Origin: Leptospiraceae bacterium
GTDB lineage: Bacteria; Spirochaetota; Leptospiria; Leptospirales; Leptospiraceae
DNA: 64,000 nucleotides
Direction: 5' to 3'
Assembly (NCBI GenBank): GCA_024233865.1
Contig: JACKPA010000002.1
Span: 1 to 64,000 of the forward strand
Position numbers and translations under genes: made by a program
Shown here: positions 26,971 to 36,513 of the stretch, piece by piece
How positions within the stretch are numbered: the stretch's first letter is position 1
Layout: each line of letters starts with the position of its first letter
Notes under the pieces: generated by a model
What the model saw: the letters and a program-made list of their open reading frames with translations, nothing else
The model's database searches: none
Told to the model about the DNA's origin: nothing

Positions 26971-28506
26971 TTGAAGTTGTTATCATTTTTAACCATTCTT
27001 ATGGCAGTGCTGTATTGCTCTAAATCAAAAACAGACAATTCAAAATTAGGCTGCATGCATTGTCATAAATACAAATCAGATTCGATTCATAAAATCGGTA
27101 TTTCTTGTGGTGTCTGTCATGGCGGAAACTCAAAATCTACTACAAAAGAAATAGCCCATAAAGATTTTACCCCTAACCCTGGTGATTTTTCTAATGTAAA
27201 TAAAACGTGCTTCTTATGCCATTCGGAAATAACCCAAAATATTCTAAAATCACCCATGACAACAAACCATGGAATGATTTTAACAAATCGAAAAGCATTT
27301 TTAGAAGAGCAACACCACAAATATACTGATATTGGGAAACTGGACTTTCAAAATAGTGGAGCTGATTCCTATTTTTCTCAATTGTGTGCTTCCTGCCATT
27401 TAGGGAAAAGGAAAAAACAGGTGGGTGAGTGGAAAGGTTATGAAAAAGGCGGAGGATGCTTGGCATGTCATCTTGTTTATGATACAAACTCCAACAAATC
27501 ACATCCAAGGTTGCAACGGTTAGTTGATGATTCCAAGTGTTTTAACTGCCATTCTCGTTCGAGTCGGATTTCTTTGAATTATCGTGGCTGGATGGAACTC
27601 ACCTACCCTACCAACCAAGCCCTTGCTAATGTTTTAGCTGACGGAAGAAAGGTTTTCCAAGGGAAGCCTGACATTCACTATAAAGCCGAAATGAGTTGTA
27701 TAGATTGCCATACATCTAAAGAAATCATGGGAACTGGTTCAACAAAAATTCAGTGTACGGATTGCCATAAGGAGATAAAGATATTATCACTTCCAACCCA
27801 TATACAAACTAAAATAGGTAATAAATCACTCTCTGTTCCTGAGATACAAAATCATTATTCCCACGAAATAGAACACAAGAATCTGGATTGCCAGAGCTGC
27901 CACAGCCAATGGGCACCTCAGTGTATTGGATGCCATATATCTTATCAACCTGATTTAATTGGTTACAATCATATAACAGAGAAAGAAGAACAGGGTAAGT
28001 GGATTGAAGAATTCGGAGAATTTATGTCTGAGCTTCCTACACTTGGAGTCTCTGTAAACGGGAAGTTCAAGCCTTTTGTTCCTGGTATGAAACTTACTAT
28101 TGACACTTCCAAATTTTATCAGAAAACAACTCCAATCATAGAGCAAAACTATTTTGTTCCCATTTCACCCCATACAATAGGTAATTCGAGAGATTGTAAA
28201 TCATGCCACATGTCTCCTTTGGCGTTAGGTTATGGTAGAGGAATTATAGAATGGACAAAGGATGGAAAAACCAAGTTTTACAATAAATACGATAAAACAA
28301 AAGGGATTCCGGGAGACGGATGGATAGAACCATTTTTCCAATATTCTCCTGATTTCAACCTAAGCACGCATAAAGAGAACAGACCATTGAATGTTAAAGA
28401 GCAAAGGAAAATTTTAAAGGTTGGGTATTGTTTGCAATGCCATTCGGGAAATTCAAAGGTTTTTAAGAATTTTCAAGATAATATCAATTATACACATCTA
28501 CCCTAG
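26971..28506 (+). CDS. Multihaem cytochrome c lipoprotein with 12 CxxCH motifs
   Basis: A 511-aa protein starting at TTG, with a lipoprotein signal ending in MAVLYC. I count twelve CxxCH haem-binding motifs (CMHCH, CGVCH, CFLCH, CASCH, CLACH, CFNCH, CIDCH, CTDCH, CQSCH, CIGCH, CKSCH, CLQCH), so it can bind twelve haems c. It should be a membrane-anchored periplasmic or surface electron-transfer protein. Similar architectures occur in octahaem and larger cytochromes for nitrogen, sulfur or metal redox. No partner quinol oxidase or terminal reductase is adjacent, so the electron acceptor is unknown. A terminator follows. Confidence 0.9.
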   Translation: MKLLSFLTILMAVLYCSKSKTDNSKLGCMHCHKYKSDSIHKIGISCGVCHGGNSKSTTKEIAHKDFTPNPGDFSNVNKTCFLCHSEITQNILKSPMTTNHGMILTNRKAFLEEQHHKYTDIGKLDFQNSGADSYFSQLCASCHLGKRKKQVGEWKGYEKGGGCLACHLVYDTNSNKSHPRLQRLVDDSKCFNCHSRSSRISLNYRGWMELTYPTNQALANVLADGRKVFQGKPDIHYKAEMSCIDCHTSKEIMGTGSTKIQCTDCHKEIKILSLPTHIQTKIGNKSLSVPEIQNHYSHEIEHKNLDCQSCHSQWAPQCIGCHISYQPDLIGYNHITEKEEQGKWIEEFGEFMSELPTLGVSVNGKFKPFVPGMKLTIDTSKFYQKTTPIIEQNYFVPISPHTIGNSRDCKSCHMSPLALGYGRGIIEWTKDGKTKFYNKYDKTKGIPGDGWIEPFFQYSPDFNLSTHKENRPLNVKEQRKILKVGYCLQCHSGNSKVFKNFQDNINYTHLP

Positions 28507-28841
28507 TAGCTTTTCCACTATGGTTAGATGGCATCTTTGGTTAACTCCATTAAAAAGGAAAAGAACTTTTCCTTCTTTTTGAAAGATTTTTATTCTATTT
28601 GAAAGTAGCTTGATAGTCTACCTAAACTGATTTATCTCTTCTTTACAATCTATAGGTTCGGGAAAATCCTTTATCTTATCTGAGTGTATTGTTTTGGGAA
28701 AAAGAAGAAAATTTTCCAACTCTGTTTCTGTTTGGGTAATGGATGGATTATTAGATGAGAGGAGTATTACCCTATTGATTGAAATATTAAGTAGTTGACT
28801 TTCAAACAAGCCATATAATATCTAGCCAAAAAGAGGGAAAA
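28507..28841. other. 335-nt gap between the cytochrome and a small secreted protein
   Basis: It holds the cytochrome terminator near its start and presumably the promoter of the 28842 gene. A 63-codon minus-strand frame (28618-28809) is present, but it has no ribosome-binding site I can see and no recognisable family, so I do not call it a gene. Confidence 0.5.
28555..28580 (+). terminator. Terminator of the cytochrome gene
   Basis: AAGGAAAAG-aa-CTTTTCCTT followed by CTTTTT, about 50 nt after the cytochrome stop. In practice the stem is probably GGAAAA/TTTTCC with a 4-nt loop. Confidence 0.75.
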
Positions 28842-29168
28842 ATGAAAAAATTTTTAATTGGAACAATTATTGGTTTAATGACAGCAGGGTCAGCCTTTGC
28901 TTGGTTTTGGGAAGATGTATTCAATGTAAAAAACAATTCATCCCGTACAATAGTACAGATATTGGCACGTCCAACAGGTTCAGGTAGTTGGGGGACCTTT
29001 CTCAATGGCGAAACAATAGAACCAGGTGATGATATTGATTTAAAATGGAGTGAGAATGCATCAGATCAATGCTTATGGCAATTCAAAGTTTCTTTTGAAG
29101 ACGGAAGTGAGTCTGCAGCAGCAGAATTTGATACTTGTGAAGACCATGACATGGTAGTTGATGACTAA
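28842..29168 (+). CDS. Small secreted protein of unknown function
   Basis: A 108-aa protein with a strong signal peptide (GLMTAGSAFA|WFW) and a good AGGGAAAA ribosome-binding site. The mature part has the pattern VKNNSSRTIVQILARP...SWG...LEPGDDIDLKW...DQCLWQFKVSFEDGSES...C, which recalls a family of small exported Cys-pair proteins found in many proteobacteria and spirochaetes without known role. The two Cys may form a disulfide. Confidence 0.7.
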   Translation: MKKFLIGTIIGLMTAGSAFAWFWEDVFNVKNNSSRTIVQILARPTGSGSWGTFLNGETIEPGDDIDLKWSENASDQCLWQFKVSFEDGSESAAAEFDTCEDHDMVVDD

Positions 29169-29252
29169 GCTATTGATTTGGAAATTTTGATTTTATCCTG
29201 TAAATGAGTGAGATAGATTTCCCCCATTTACCTTGGTTTTAAAGTTCATGCT

Positions 29253-29282
29253 TGTAGGAGTACGATGCGCTGTACTCCTACA
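29253..29282. repeat. GC-richer palindrome
   Basis: TGTAGGAGTAC-gatgcgct-GTACTCCTACA, perfect 11-bp arms, in a convergent gap. It belongs to the same class of dispersed palindromes as those at 16314 and 23703. Confidence 0.7.
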
Positions 29283-29313
29283 CAAGATTTAAATTTTATC
29301 GAACTCACATTAA

Positions 29314-29811
29314 TCAAAACGGATCGTTAGGATACGTTGTTCCTGTTAAACCTTCATATATACTCTGTCCATTGTTGCAGGCAGCGAAACAATATCTCCA
29401 TTTTTGATAGGGATTACTGATTTCACTTCTTTGCTTGGAGCGATAGTCAGAATAATCTAAAAATTTTTCGTTTTTGCAATTTGATTCTTCATTAAAATTT
29501 GTATTGCAAGTTGCCCAACATCTGTAATAATCCGTAAGAACGGTATCTGAAGCAAGCGCAGCAGGGGATATTCCTTCTTTTAAACGAGTAAACTCGGTTG
29601 TATTGCATACATCACTAATATTGGAGAGTTTGGCAACACAAGATGCTTCACTCGCATAAAACCCGGAACAAGCTTGGTACAATTCAGTATTATTATCACC
29701 TAAAAGAAGGGATGCATAATAATAGTCTTTAAAAACTTCTCCATTTCGTTTGTCAACACAGTGAAAAAACAGTAATGTAAATAATAAAATTAGTAGAATC
29801 TTCGTTTTCAT
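29314..29811 (-). CDS. Cys-rich lipoprotein of unknown function
   Basis: A 165-aa lipoprotein with a spirochaete-style signal (LLFTLLFFHC). The mature protein has ten Cys (for example YQACSG, EASCVAK, RCWATCNTN, RYCFAACNNG), probably in disulfides. The spacing resembles small leptospiral Cys-rich lipoproteins. It lies 7 nt downstream of the porin gene on the same strand, so they are co-transcribed and may act together at the outer membrane. Confidence 0.7.
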   Translation of the reverse strand: MKTKILLILLFTLLFFHCVDKRNGEVFKDYYYASLLLGDNNTELYQACSGFYASEASCVAKLSNISDVCNTTEFTRLKEGISPAALASDTVLTDYYRCWATCNTNFNEESNCKNEKFLDYSDYRSKQRSEISNPYQKWRYCFAACNNGQSIYEGLTGTTYPNDPF

Positions 29812-29818
29812 AATGCCT

Positions 29819-30943
29819 CTAAAACCAAAAAGACATAGACGCTACAACAAGTCTATCGTCTCTATTGTACTGATTTTTATTAGGGTATACACTATCCAAG
29901 GAATGCATTGCTTTCGCTTCCAAACGGAAAAGGAGATTATCCAAAGGTTGGAAGTCTATGTTTACCGATCCTCCGTAAATTTGAAATCCGTTTGTTGTAT
30001 CCGTTTTAACAATGACTTGACTTTTATCCAAATAGCTTTCGAGTCTTGTACCTAAACGCCATTTTTGATTGAGACTGTAACGTAAGAGCAAAGACCAACC
30101 GGACCAATTGTAATAACCATTGTCGGAAGTTTTTCGAAGAAGGTTATAATCATTGTTAGACCATCTATCATAAGGAGAATAGTAGGGCTTTTTCTCATGC
30201 CCAATATCATAGGCAGCCATTGCTTCTAATTTTTGAGTTAATTTCATAACCGCTGAAATATGACTGAAATACCTCATTCGTCTTCGTTCCGTATCCGGAG
30301 CATCATTACCTACATAAGTACTCCAGTTCAATGTGAATTTTTTTGAAAATTGATAGGTGATTTGAGTCCCCCAAGATTTATCACGATTGTTGTCTTGGAT
30401 CACTTGCCAGCCATTTAAAAGTAAGAGTGTTAAGGATAACTTTTCATTTGGTTTATAACTTAGTTTTGCTCCGGATTCATAATAAGGAGAATTTTCTGCC
30501 ATTAAGGAACGAGTGTAATTGTAATTGTCTCTTGAAATAGCGTTTTCCATCCCAATGTGTGAAGCGAATATTCCAACATCCAACCATAAACCTTTAGTAA
30601 TTCTATAACCCCCATAAGCTTCATAAATATTTTTAGCCAGTTGAGGTTCGGCAGCGTAATTGAATTCAACATAAGTTCCCGTATGAAGTCCAAGATTGGC
30701 TCTAAAGTCTTTGCTATCATAAGAAAATTGGGCTAAAGCAAAGTTAAGGCTAAACGCCTCTACATTGACAGCTTGTGTTGTATAGCTTCTTTGATTGCTT
30801 GGATACTTATTGTTTGTTTTTGTATAATAAGTGTCCACATACAATGAATACGATGTTTGACCTTTATTGGCAACTTCCTCCGCACTTACAATAGTAGTCA
30901 TAAACAAAAATAAAAAATATAGCCAAAATATTTTACCTTTCAC
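29819..30943 (-). CDS. Putative outer-membrane porin (OmpL/BBP2-like)
   Basis: A 374-aa protein with a signal peptide (about residues 1-21) followed by regular amphipathic strands and a C-terminal Phe (VVASMSFWF), typical of an outer-membrane beta-barrel. The pattern of TGLHTGTYVEFNY, GIFASHIGMENA and LLLLNGWQVIQDNN matches the putative porin family BBP2 (OmpL-like). It would form a channel for small solutes. The Cys-rich lipoprotein follows 7 nt later. Confidence 0.72.
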   Translation of the reverse strand: MKGKIFWLYFLFLFMTTIVSAEEVANKGQTSYSLYVDTYYTKTNNKYPSNQRSYTTQAVNVEAFSLNFALAQFSYDSKDFRANLGLHTGTYVEFNYAAEPQLAKNIYEAYGGYRITKGLWLDVGIFASHIGMENAISRDNYNYTRSLMAENSPYYESGAKLSYKPNEKLSLTLLLLNGWQVIQDNNRDKSWGTQITYQFSKKFTLNWSTYVGNDAPDTERRRMRYFSHISAVMKLTQKLEAMAAYDIGHEKKPYYSPYDRWSNNDYNLLRKTSDNGYYNWSGWSLLLRYSLNQKWRLGTRLESYLDKSQVIVKTDTTNGFQIYGGSVNIDFQPLDNLLFRLEAKAMHSLDSVYPNKNQYNRDDRLVVASMSFWF

Positions 30944-31038
30944 AAAGACAACTCTTAAAAATAATTTAAAATAACAATTCTATTAAGTCTTTTGGTTTGT
31001 CAATTAGTTAGTGATTAATGAAAGAAAAATTTGATTTT

Positions 31039-32418
31039 TTAAGATACTCTTTTTTTAGGTGTTCTTGGTTTTGGAGTTTGTTTTTGTTTGCTTTTTTTTG
31101 AAGCAACTTGCACTTCTTTTATTCTTGCATTGGCAATCTCTTGAACCTTCTTTGCAAATTCAGGAAACATTGCAAGAACGCTATCAAATGTAGCTTTGTT
31201 TAATGTATAAAGGTCACAATAATCGCTTGCTCTAACGGTTGCTGTTCTTGGTGTACTTATGAGAAGAGCAATTTCTCCAAAGAAACTTCCTTCCGTAAGA
31301 GTAACAACTACATTTTTTGCTTCTGCATCCAATATATCTACATGACCTCTGCTGATAAAATACATTTCATCTCCGGCTTCTCCCTTTCTAAAGATAATGT
31401 CACCTGGTGTATATATAACCGGTTTTAAATTTAGGGCTAATTCATTGATGATCATTTCATTCGCCCCACTAAAAATAGGAATTTTTTCAAATATATCTTT
31501 ATTTAGGAATAAGGCTACCTTCATTTGAATGGAAGATGGCAATTCGGAAAGAACGGAACTTTCATCATAACCCCTCCTATTCTGCCAAAGATATTCATAG
31601 TATTTCAAAATCTTTTCTTGAAGGTCTTTGGGAATCCCTCTATAAGAAAGAAAAGCATGGATTCTTTCCATTTTTTGTACAAACTGGACTTTGGCAGCAT
31701 CAATATTAGTTAGCAAATGAGCAACATTACCAATTGTATATCCATAAATTCCTGCACCCAAAATCATAACCATTGTAACGTAAATTCTTTCTATGTCAGA
31801 CTGAGGCGTAATATCACCGTAACCGATTGTCGTGAATGTAGTAACCGTCCAATAGAACGCACTAATGTAAACACTTCCATAATTAGCAATAGGCTCTTCA
31901 AAGCTTTTAATAAAAATCCATCCGCAGGTTACAAAATGAATAACCACTAAAATCCAAAAAATTAGATACATCAATCTCGTTTTTCCAGCGCTAACTAATA
32001 AAGGATGAGTTGTTTTTGTGAATAACAAATGATAACGCGATATTTCTAAAATCCTTAGAACACGAAAAAGCAAGAGAAAACGTAGATTAAAGGGAAACAC
32101 TTCATAATAATAGAGTAAATCATAAGGTAGAATGGAAACAAAATCCACGACTAACCAAAATACATCTTTTCGCATTGTCCAGAGAAATAAAATATTTTTT
32201 TTACTTTTAAACTTTTGATAAAAGGCTTGAATTTCGATGGTAAAATGAAACGCAAAAATGACAGATATTAATATAATTATATATTCTAATATATCCGGAA
32301 TAGGGAAGTTTAAAACCAATCTAGCTGGTATTTCAAAAGCCGAAAATACGATAGAAATAACGATGATACTATCAATTATTTTTTGTTTGTATTTTGAAAA
32401 GATATTTAATAATTCCAT
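31039..32418 (-). CDS. Cyclic-nucleotide-gated potassium channel
   Basis: A 459-aa ion channel. A six-helix membrane domain (about residues 15-240) carries the K+ selectivity filter TTIGYGD. It is followed by a C-linker and a C-terminal cyclic-nucleotide-binding domain with the phosphate-binding cassette FFGEIALLISTPRTATV, including the expected Glu and Arg. A basic low-complexity tail ends the protein. The gene starts 21 nt after the CheB stop, making it the last gene of the chemotaxis operon. The facing operon encodes an adenylate cyclase that could supply its ligand. Confidence 0.92.
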   Translation of the reverse strand: MELLNIFSKYKQKIIDSIIVISIVFSAFEIPARLVLNFPIPDILEYIIILISVIFAFHFTIEIQAFYQKFKSKKNILFLWTMRKDVFWLVVDFVSILPYDLLYYYEVFPFNLRFLLLFRVLRILEISRYHLLFTKTTHPLLVSAGKTRLMYLIFWILVVIHFVTCGWIFIKSFEEPIANYGSVYISAFYWTVTTFTTIGYGDITPQSDIERIYVTMVMILGAGIYGYTIGNVAHLLTNIDAAKVQFVQKMERIHAFLSYRGIPKDLQEKILKYYEYLWQNRRGYDESSVLSELPSSIQMKVALFLNKDIFEKIPIFSGANEMIINELALNLKPVIYTPGDIIFRKGEAGDEMYFISRGHVDILDAEAKNVVVTLTEGSFFGEIALLISTPRTATVRASDYCDLYTLNKATFDSVLAMFPEFAKKVQEIANARIKEVQVASKKSKQKQTPKPRTPKKRVS

Positions 32419-32439
32419 ATTATTTCAATTTCCCATTTA

Positions 32440-33504
32440 TCAACCATTCGTAAATCCTAAAATCTCCTTTATCTTAATCACTATTTTGTCAAGAGGGACT
32501 TGAAATTCGGCAGCTCCTAATTTAAAAGCTGTTTCCGGCATTCCGTAAACAACTGAGGACTCTTTATCTTGACATATTGTTCTTGCTCTTTTTTGTCTTA
32601 AATTTAAAAGCCCTTCTGCACCGTCTCGCCCCATCCCTGTCAATTGGATGGCTACGGTTTCCGGTGCCATTCCACCATTTGCGATAGAATGAAATAAAGT
32701 ATCAACGGAAGGTCTGTGCAGGTTTACCTTTTCTTTTTGATTCAATTTTACACAATAACCTCCGATAACTTTTGAAAGGGTAAGGTGATAATCTCCGGGA
32801 GCAATTAAAACCTTTCCTTGTTCTATTATCTCTCCGTCTACTGCCTCTTTTACGTTAATAGAAAATCTTGAATTCAATCGATCTGCAAAAATTCTTGTAA
32901 AACCGGGAGGCATGTGCTGGACTACTACTATTCCCGGAAATTCCGAATCTATTTGTGAAATTATTTGTTGAATAGCGTTTGTGCCCCCGGTAGAAGCTCC
33001 AATGGCAATAATATTGTATTTGAATTTCTTTTTTATGGTAGTTATGGGCTTGTGGATTGATTTGGCAGTGGAATAATTTGAATGGTATTTTAAAAATTGG
33101 GTCATATTTACAGAGGCAGCCATTTTTACCTTTTCAACTAAATCACTTAAAACTTTTTCCAAATCTTCCGGATCTCCGCTTGGCTTGGCTATATAATCAA
33201 CAGCTCCAATATCTAGTGCGTCCATCGTGACTTTTGCACCTTCCTGCGTTAAAGCACTGAGCATAATAACCGGCATGGGGTGTTGCGGCATTAATTTTCG
33301 TAAAAAATCAATGCCATTCATTCTAGGCATTTCGACATCCAATGTCATAACATCGGGATCATGCTCTTCTATCATTTCTACTGCCGAATAAGGGTCAGAA
33401 GCTTCTGCTATAACTTCAACCATAGGGTCAACGGAAAGTGCTCTGCGTATAACCCTTCTTACTGCACTTTGATCATCTACAATTAAAACTCTGATTTTTT
33501 TCAT
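32440..33504 (-). CDS. cheB: Chemotaxis methylesterase/glutamine deamidase CheB
   Basis: CheB removes methyl groups from chemoreceptors when phosphorylated by CheA. The 354-aa protein has an N-terminal receiver domain (VDDQSAVRR; phospho-acceptor Asp in MTLDVEMPRMNG; Lys in AKPSGD) and a C-terminal esterase with the catalytic Ser (IGASTGGT), His (VVQHMPPGFT) and Asp (TGMGRDGAEG). No cheR methyltransferase is visible in the window, so it must be elsewhere. It lies 27 nt after cheA. Confidence 0.95.
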   Translation of the reverse strand: MKKIRVLIVDDQSAVRRVIRRALSVDPMVEVIAEASDPYSAVEMIEEHDPDVMTLDVEMPRMNGIDFLRKLMPQHPMPVIMLSALTQEGAKVTMDALDIGAVDYIAKPSGDPEDLEKVLSDLVEKVKMAASVNMTQFLKYHSNYSTAKSIHKPITTIKKKFKYNIIAIGASTGGTNAIQQIISQIDSEFPGIVVVQHMPPGFTRIFADRLNSRFSINVKEAVDGEIIEQGKVLIAPGDYHLTLSKVIGGYCVKLNQKEKVNLHRPSVDTLFHSIANGGMAPETVAIQLTGMGRDGAEGLLNLRQKRARTICQDKESSVVYGMPETAFKLGAAEFQVPLDKIVIKIKEILGFTNG

Positions 33505-33531
33505 ACAATAATGTTTAAAAATATTTCCTTT

Positions 33532-35976
33532 TTATAGGTTTTTATGGTCCATCGTTATATCAAATTTTTCTACTAAATATTTTACGTCCAAAATCAAACT
33601 AATATTTCCATTTCCTAAAATAGTACATCCGGAAACACCTTTTAAATCTTGAAACAACTCGGATAATGGTTTGATGACAATAGACTGATTTCCTAATATT
33701 TCATCAAATATTACACCAATTGACCGAGACTTGGATTCTATAATTATGGCATATTGAGTTTCTTCATTCCTTTTTATTTTTTCGGAATTTTGAAAATTTA
33801 ATAGAGCATCTACCGTGTATATTGGGATTAACGAATCTCTATATCTAACCACTCGGCACTGTTCGTGGACTACATGAACTTTTAAATTTTTTAGACTCAA
33901 AGACTCTTTGACCTCAATGGTGGGTATAATAAAGTATTTTTCGCCATAACGTATAACCATTCCGTCGATAATGGCAAGGGTTAGAGGTAGTTTTAAAATA
34001 AAAGTTGTTCCATACCCAAAAGAAGATTCTATGTCTACAATTCCCTTTAGAGAGGCAAGATTTTTGCTTACAACATCCAATCCAACGCCTCTTCCGGAAA
34101 TATCGGTGACTTGATCAGCAGTAGAGAAACCGGGATTAAAGAGCAGTTCCCATACGTCTTTGTCTTTCATATCTGCGGCATTGTTTTCACCAACCAACCC
34201 TTTCTCAATGGCTTTTTTGATAATTTTTTCTCTATTTAATCCTCTTCCGTCATCACTGACCATAATCCAAACTTCGTTACCCGTATGACGTGCTTCCAAA
34301 GTTACGGTTCCAATTTCCGGTTTTCCTTTTGTTATTCTTTCTTCATTCGATTCCATACCATGATCCATAGAATTTCTGAGAATATGCACTAACGGATCAG
34401 ATATTAATTCAACCACCGTTTTGTCAACATCCGTATCTTCGCCCTTTATTACAAAGTTCACCTTTTTGTTTACTTTTTTAGATAAGTCTCGTATTAACCT
34501 TTCCATTTTGTGAAATATTCCTGTTAAAGGAACCATTCGGAGCATCAAAGAAACTTCTTGGAGATTTTTTACCATCTTGTGTAGATGACGTGTTGTTTTT
34601 CGGAAATTTTCTAACGGCAAACCTTCTAATTCCGGATGCTGTGCAACTAAGGATTCTGCTATAACCATTTCTCCAACGATATCCAAAAGAAGATCCAGTT
34701 TTTCGGTTTTGATCCGAATATCAGATAAGACTTGTGGGTTTGATTTTTGGCTTGTTTGAGTAGACTTGGGAGATGCGGTAGGTTTTTTAGGTGTTTCACT
34801 TACAATGGGGGTTTCTACCGTTGATCCATTTTTTGGCATTTCGTTTTGATTAGGTATTGACTTAGGCTCATTGTCTTCTGTACTTTTTTGCTTGGCGTGA
34901 TATCTTTTAACATTTTTTCCGCTCTTTTCTAGAATCCTGGAAATCAAATCATTGGCACTTTCAATAAGTAATTCTTCCGATTCTCCGGTTTCAACATTCT
35001 GGAAAATGGAAACAAGCATATCACGAGTTTCGATCAATAGGTCAATAACTTCCGTATCAAGCTGCATCTTATCATTTCTCAGGTTATCCATCATGGATTC
35101 TGCCACATGAGCTATTTTTACAACCATTTCAAGGTTAAAAAATCCTGAACTTCCTTTGATAGTATGAAATTCACGGAAAAGAGAATTCACTAATTCTGCG
35201 TCTAACTCTCCTGTTTGGGAAAAATGGTTTTCAAAATCAATCAAAGATGATTCAGCTTCGTCTAATATTTCTTTGGATTCTGTGATGAATTCTTTAAATA
35301 CGTCATCAACTTTTTTAGGAGCGAATGGTCCCGTGATAAAATGGTTTGTTAGGTCTTCACCCACGCTTTCGGTTGTGTTAGTGGGTTCACTTTCACTAAT
35401 AGTCTGGTTTTCCTTCGATGACTTTTCTGTAGGTGTAGGTGGAGAATCATCTAAGATTATTTTGATTTTTCTTTTTTCTTTTTTTAGTTCCGTTACAACG
35501 TCTTTATCTGTTGTTTTAACCGTCGGTTTTACATCTTCTTTGGGAAATTGTATATCTTCTTTCCTCACAGAAGTGTGTGGTGCTTCCGTTTCACCTCCAA
35601 GCGATTTTAATCCCGTCAGATAATCTTGCGCTTCTTTTGCCAATTCATCAACGGATTCATTGTTTTCCAATTTACCAAAATATATCGTAAGAAAGGTTAG
35701 TAATTTATCTCCAAGATCAATATGTTCTAAATTAGGTTGTAATTTTTTTTCTTGTATTGACTTTAAAAAGCCAATTGCTTCTGCTACCAAGCTCTCTACC
35801 AATTCAAATCGAAAAAACTTTGAAATTGATTTGAGTGTTTGAAAATCCTTGATCAACTTCTTTAAGATGTTTCCGTCGTATTCATTTTTCTTAAATTCCT
35901 CAAGATTCTGCTTTAAAGTGACTATTAACTCTCTAACTTCTATATAATATGCTTGCAGAAGCTCATCTTGGTTCAT
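33532..35976 (-). CDS. cheA: Chemotaxis histidine kinase CheA with one degenerate HPt domain
   Basis: An 814-aa CheA. Two HPt-like domains are present. The first (about residues 1-110) has LIKDFQTLKSISKFF, where the phosphorylatable His is replaced by Gln. The second (about 225-330) has the normal LFREFHTIKGSSGFF. After a Pro/Ser/Thr-rich linker come the dimerisation domain, the ATPase domain (HILRNSMDHGME, VSDDGRGLN, GRGVGLDVV) and a C-terminal CheW-like domain. It phosphorylates CheB here and a CheY elsewhere. Its start overlaps the cheW stop by 4 nt. Confidence 0.95.
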   Translation of the reverse strand: MNQDELLQAYYIEVRELIVTLKQNLEEFKKNEYDGNILKKLIKDFQTLKSISKFFRFELVESLVAEAIGFLKSIQEKKLQPNLEHIDLGDKLLTFLTIYFGKLENNESVDELAKEAQDYLTGLKSLGGETEAPHTSVRKEDIQFPKEDVKPTVKTTDKDVVTELKKEKRKIKIILDDSPPTPTEKSSKENQTISESEPTNTTESVGEDLTNHFITGPFAPKKVDDVFKEFITESKEILDEAESSLIDFENHFSQTGELDAELVNSLFREFHTIKGSSGFFNLEMVVKIAHVAESMMDNLRNDKMQLDTEVIDLLIETRDMLVSIFQNVETGESEELLIESANDLISRILEKSGKNVKRYHAKQKSTEDNEPKSIPNQNEMPKNGSTVETPIVSETPKKPTASPKSTQTSQKSNPQVLSDIRIKTEKLDLLLDIVGEMVIAESLVAQHPELEGLPLENFRKTTRHLHKMVKNLQEVSLMLRMVPLTGIFHKMERLIRDLSKKVNKKVNFVIKGEDTDVDKTVVELISDPLVHILRNSMDHGMESNEERITKGKPEIGTVTLEARHTGNEVWIMVSDDGRGLNREKIIKKAIEKGLVGENNAADMKDKDVWELLFNPGFSTADQVTDISGRGVGLDVVSKNLASLKGIVDIESSFGYGTTFILKLPLTLAIIDGMVIRYGEKYFIIPTIEVKESLSLKNLKVHVVHEQCRVVRYRDSLIPIYTVDALLNFQNSEKIKRNEETQYAIIIESKSRSIGVIFDEILGNQSIVIKPLSELFQDLKGVSGCTILGNGNISLILDVKYLVEKFDITMDHKNL

Positions 35977-36503
35977 TGATTGGATTCTCCGGATAAAATT
36001 TGATTAAAATTGCTTAGTTCCTGGGCTTCTTTGTCATACAATAACTTTTCCAAATTCAATAGAATTTTCACACCATCACCAATTTTTCCTGTTGCTTGGA
36101 TAAATCTGCTAGATATGCTGTCACCAATTCTGGGAGCAGGCTCAATAGATTCCTTTGGAATTTTGATCACTTCACGCACAGAATCAACAATCAAGCCAAC
36201 AACCAGACTTCCAATATTCACAATAACAACGCAAGTTCTATCGTGGTAATCTTTACTGGGAAATTTGAATCTGAGTCTTATGTCTATTACTGGAATTACC
36301 TTTCCTCGTAGATTGATAACACCTTTTACAAAATTGGGTACATCCGGAATTTCGGTTATGTTGTGGAGGGCAACAATCTCTATTAAATATTTAATTTCTA
36401 TTCCGTATTCCCTATCTTCGATAGCGAATATGAGATACATACCCTCCATCGTATCTTCTTCTTCTTCATTTACCAAGTCGTCTAAAAAATCTTTATAAGA
36501 CAT
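35973..36503 (-). CDS. cheW: Chemotaxis coupling protein CheW
   Basis: A 176-aa CheW that links chemoreceptors to CheA. The fold signature is clear (YLIFAIEDREYGIEI, ITEIPDVPNFVKGVINLRGKVIPVIDIRLRF). An acidic N-terminal extension of about 20 residues and a C-terminal extension make it slightly longer than the classic protein. It sits between the chemoreceptor gene (10 nt) and cheA (4-nt overlap). Confidence 0.94.
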   Translation of the reverse strand: MSYKDFLDDLVNEEEEDTMEGMYLIFAIEDREYGIEIKYLIEIVALHNITEIPDVPNFVKGVINLRGKVIPVIDIRLRFKFPSKDYHDRTCVVIVNIGSLVVGLIVDSVREVIKIPKESIEPAPRIGDSISSRFIQATGKIGDGVKILLNLEKLLYDKEAQELSNFNQILSGESNQ

Positions 36504-36513
36504 CCGTTATGCC

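Noticed and set aside
28618..28809. A 63-codon minus-strand frame in the gap after the cytochrome
   Set aside because: No start context or homology that I can see; kept only as a note in the gap entry.
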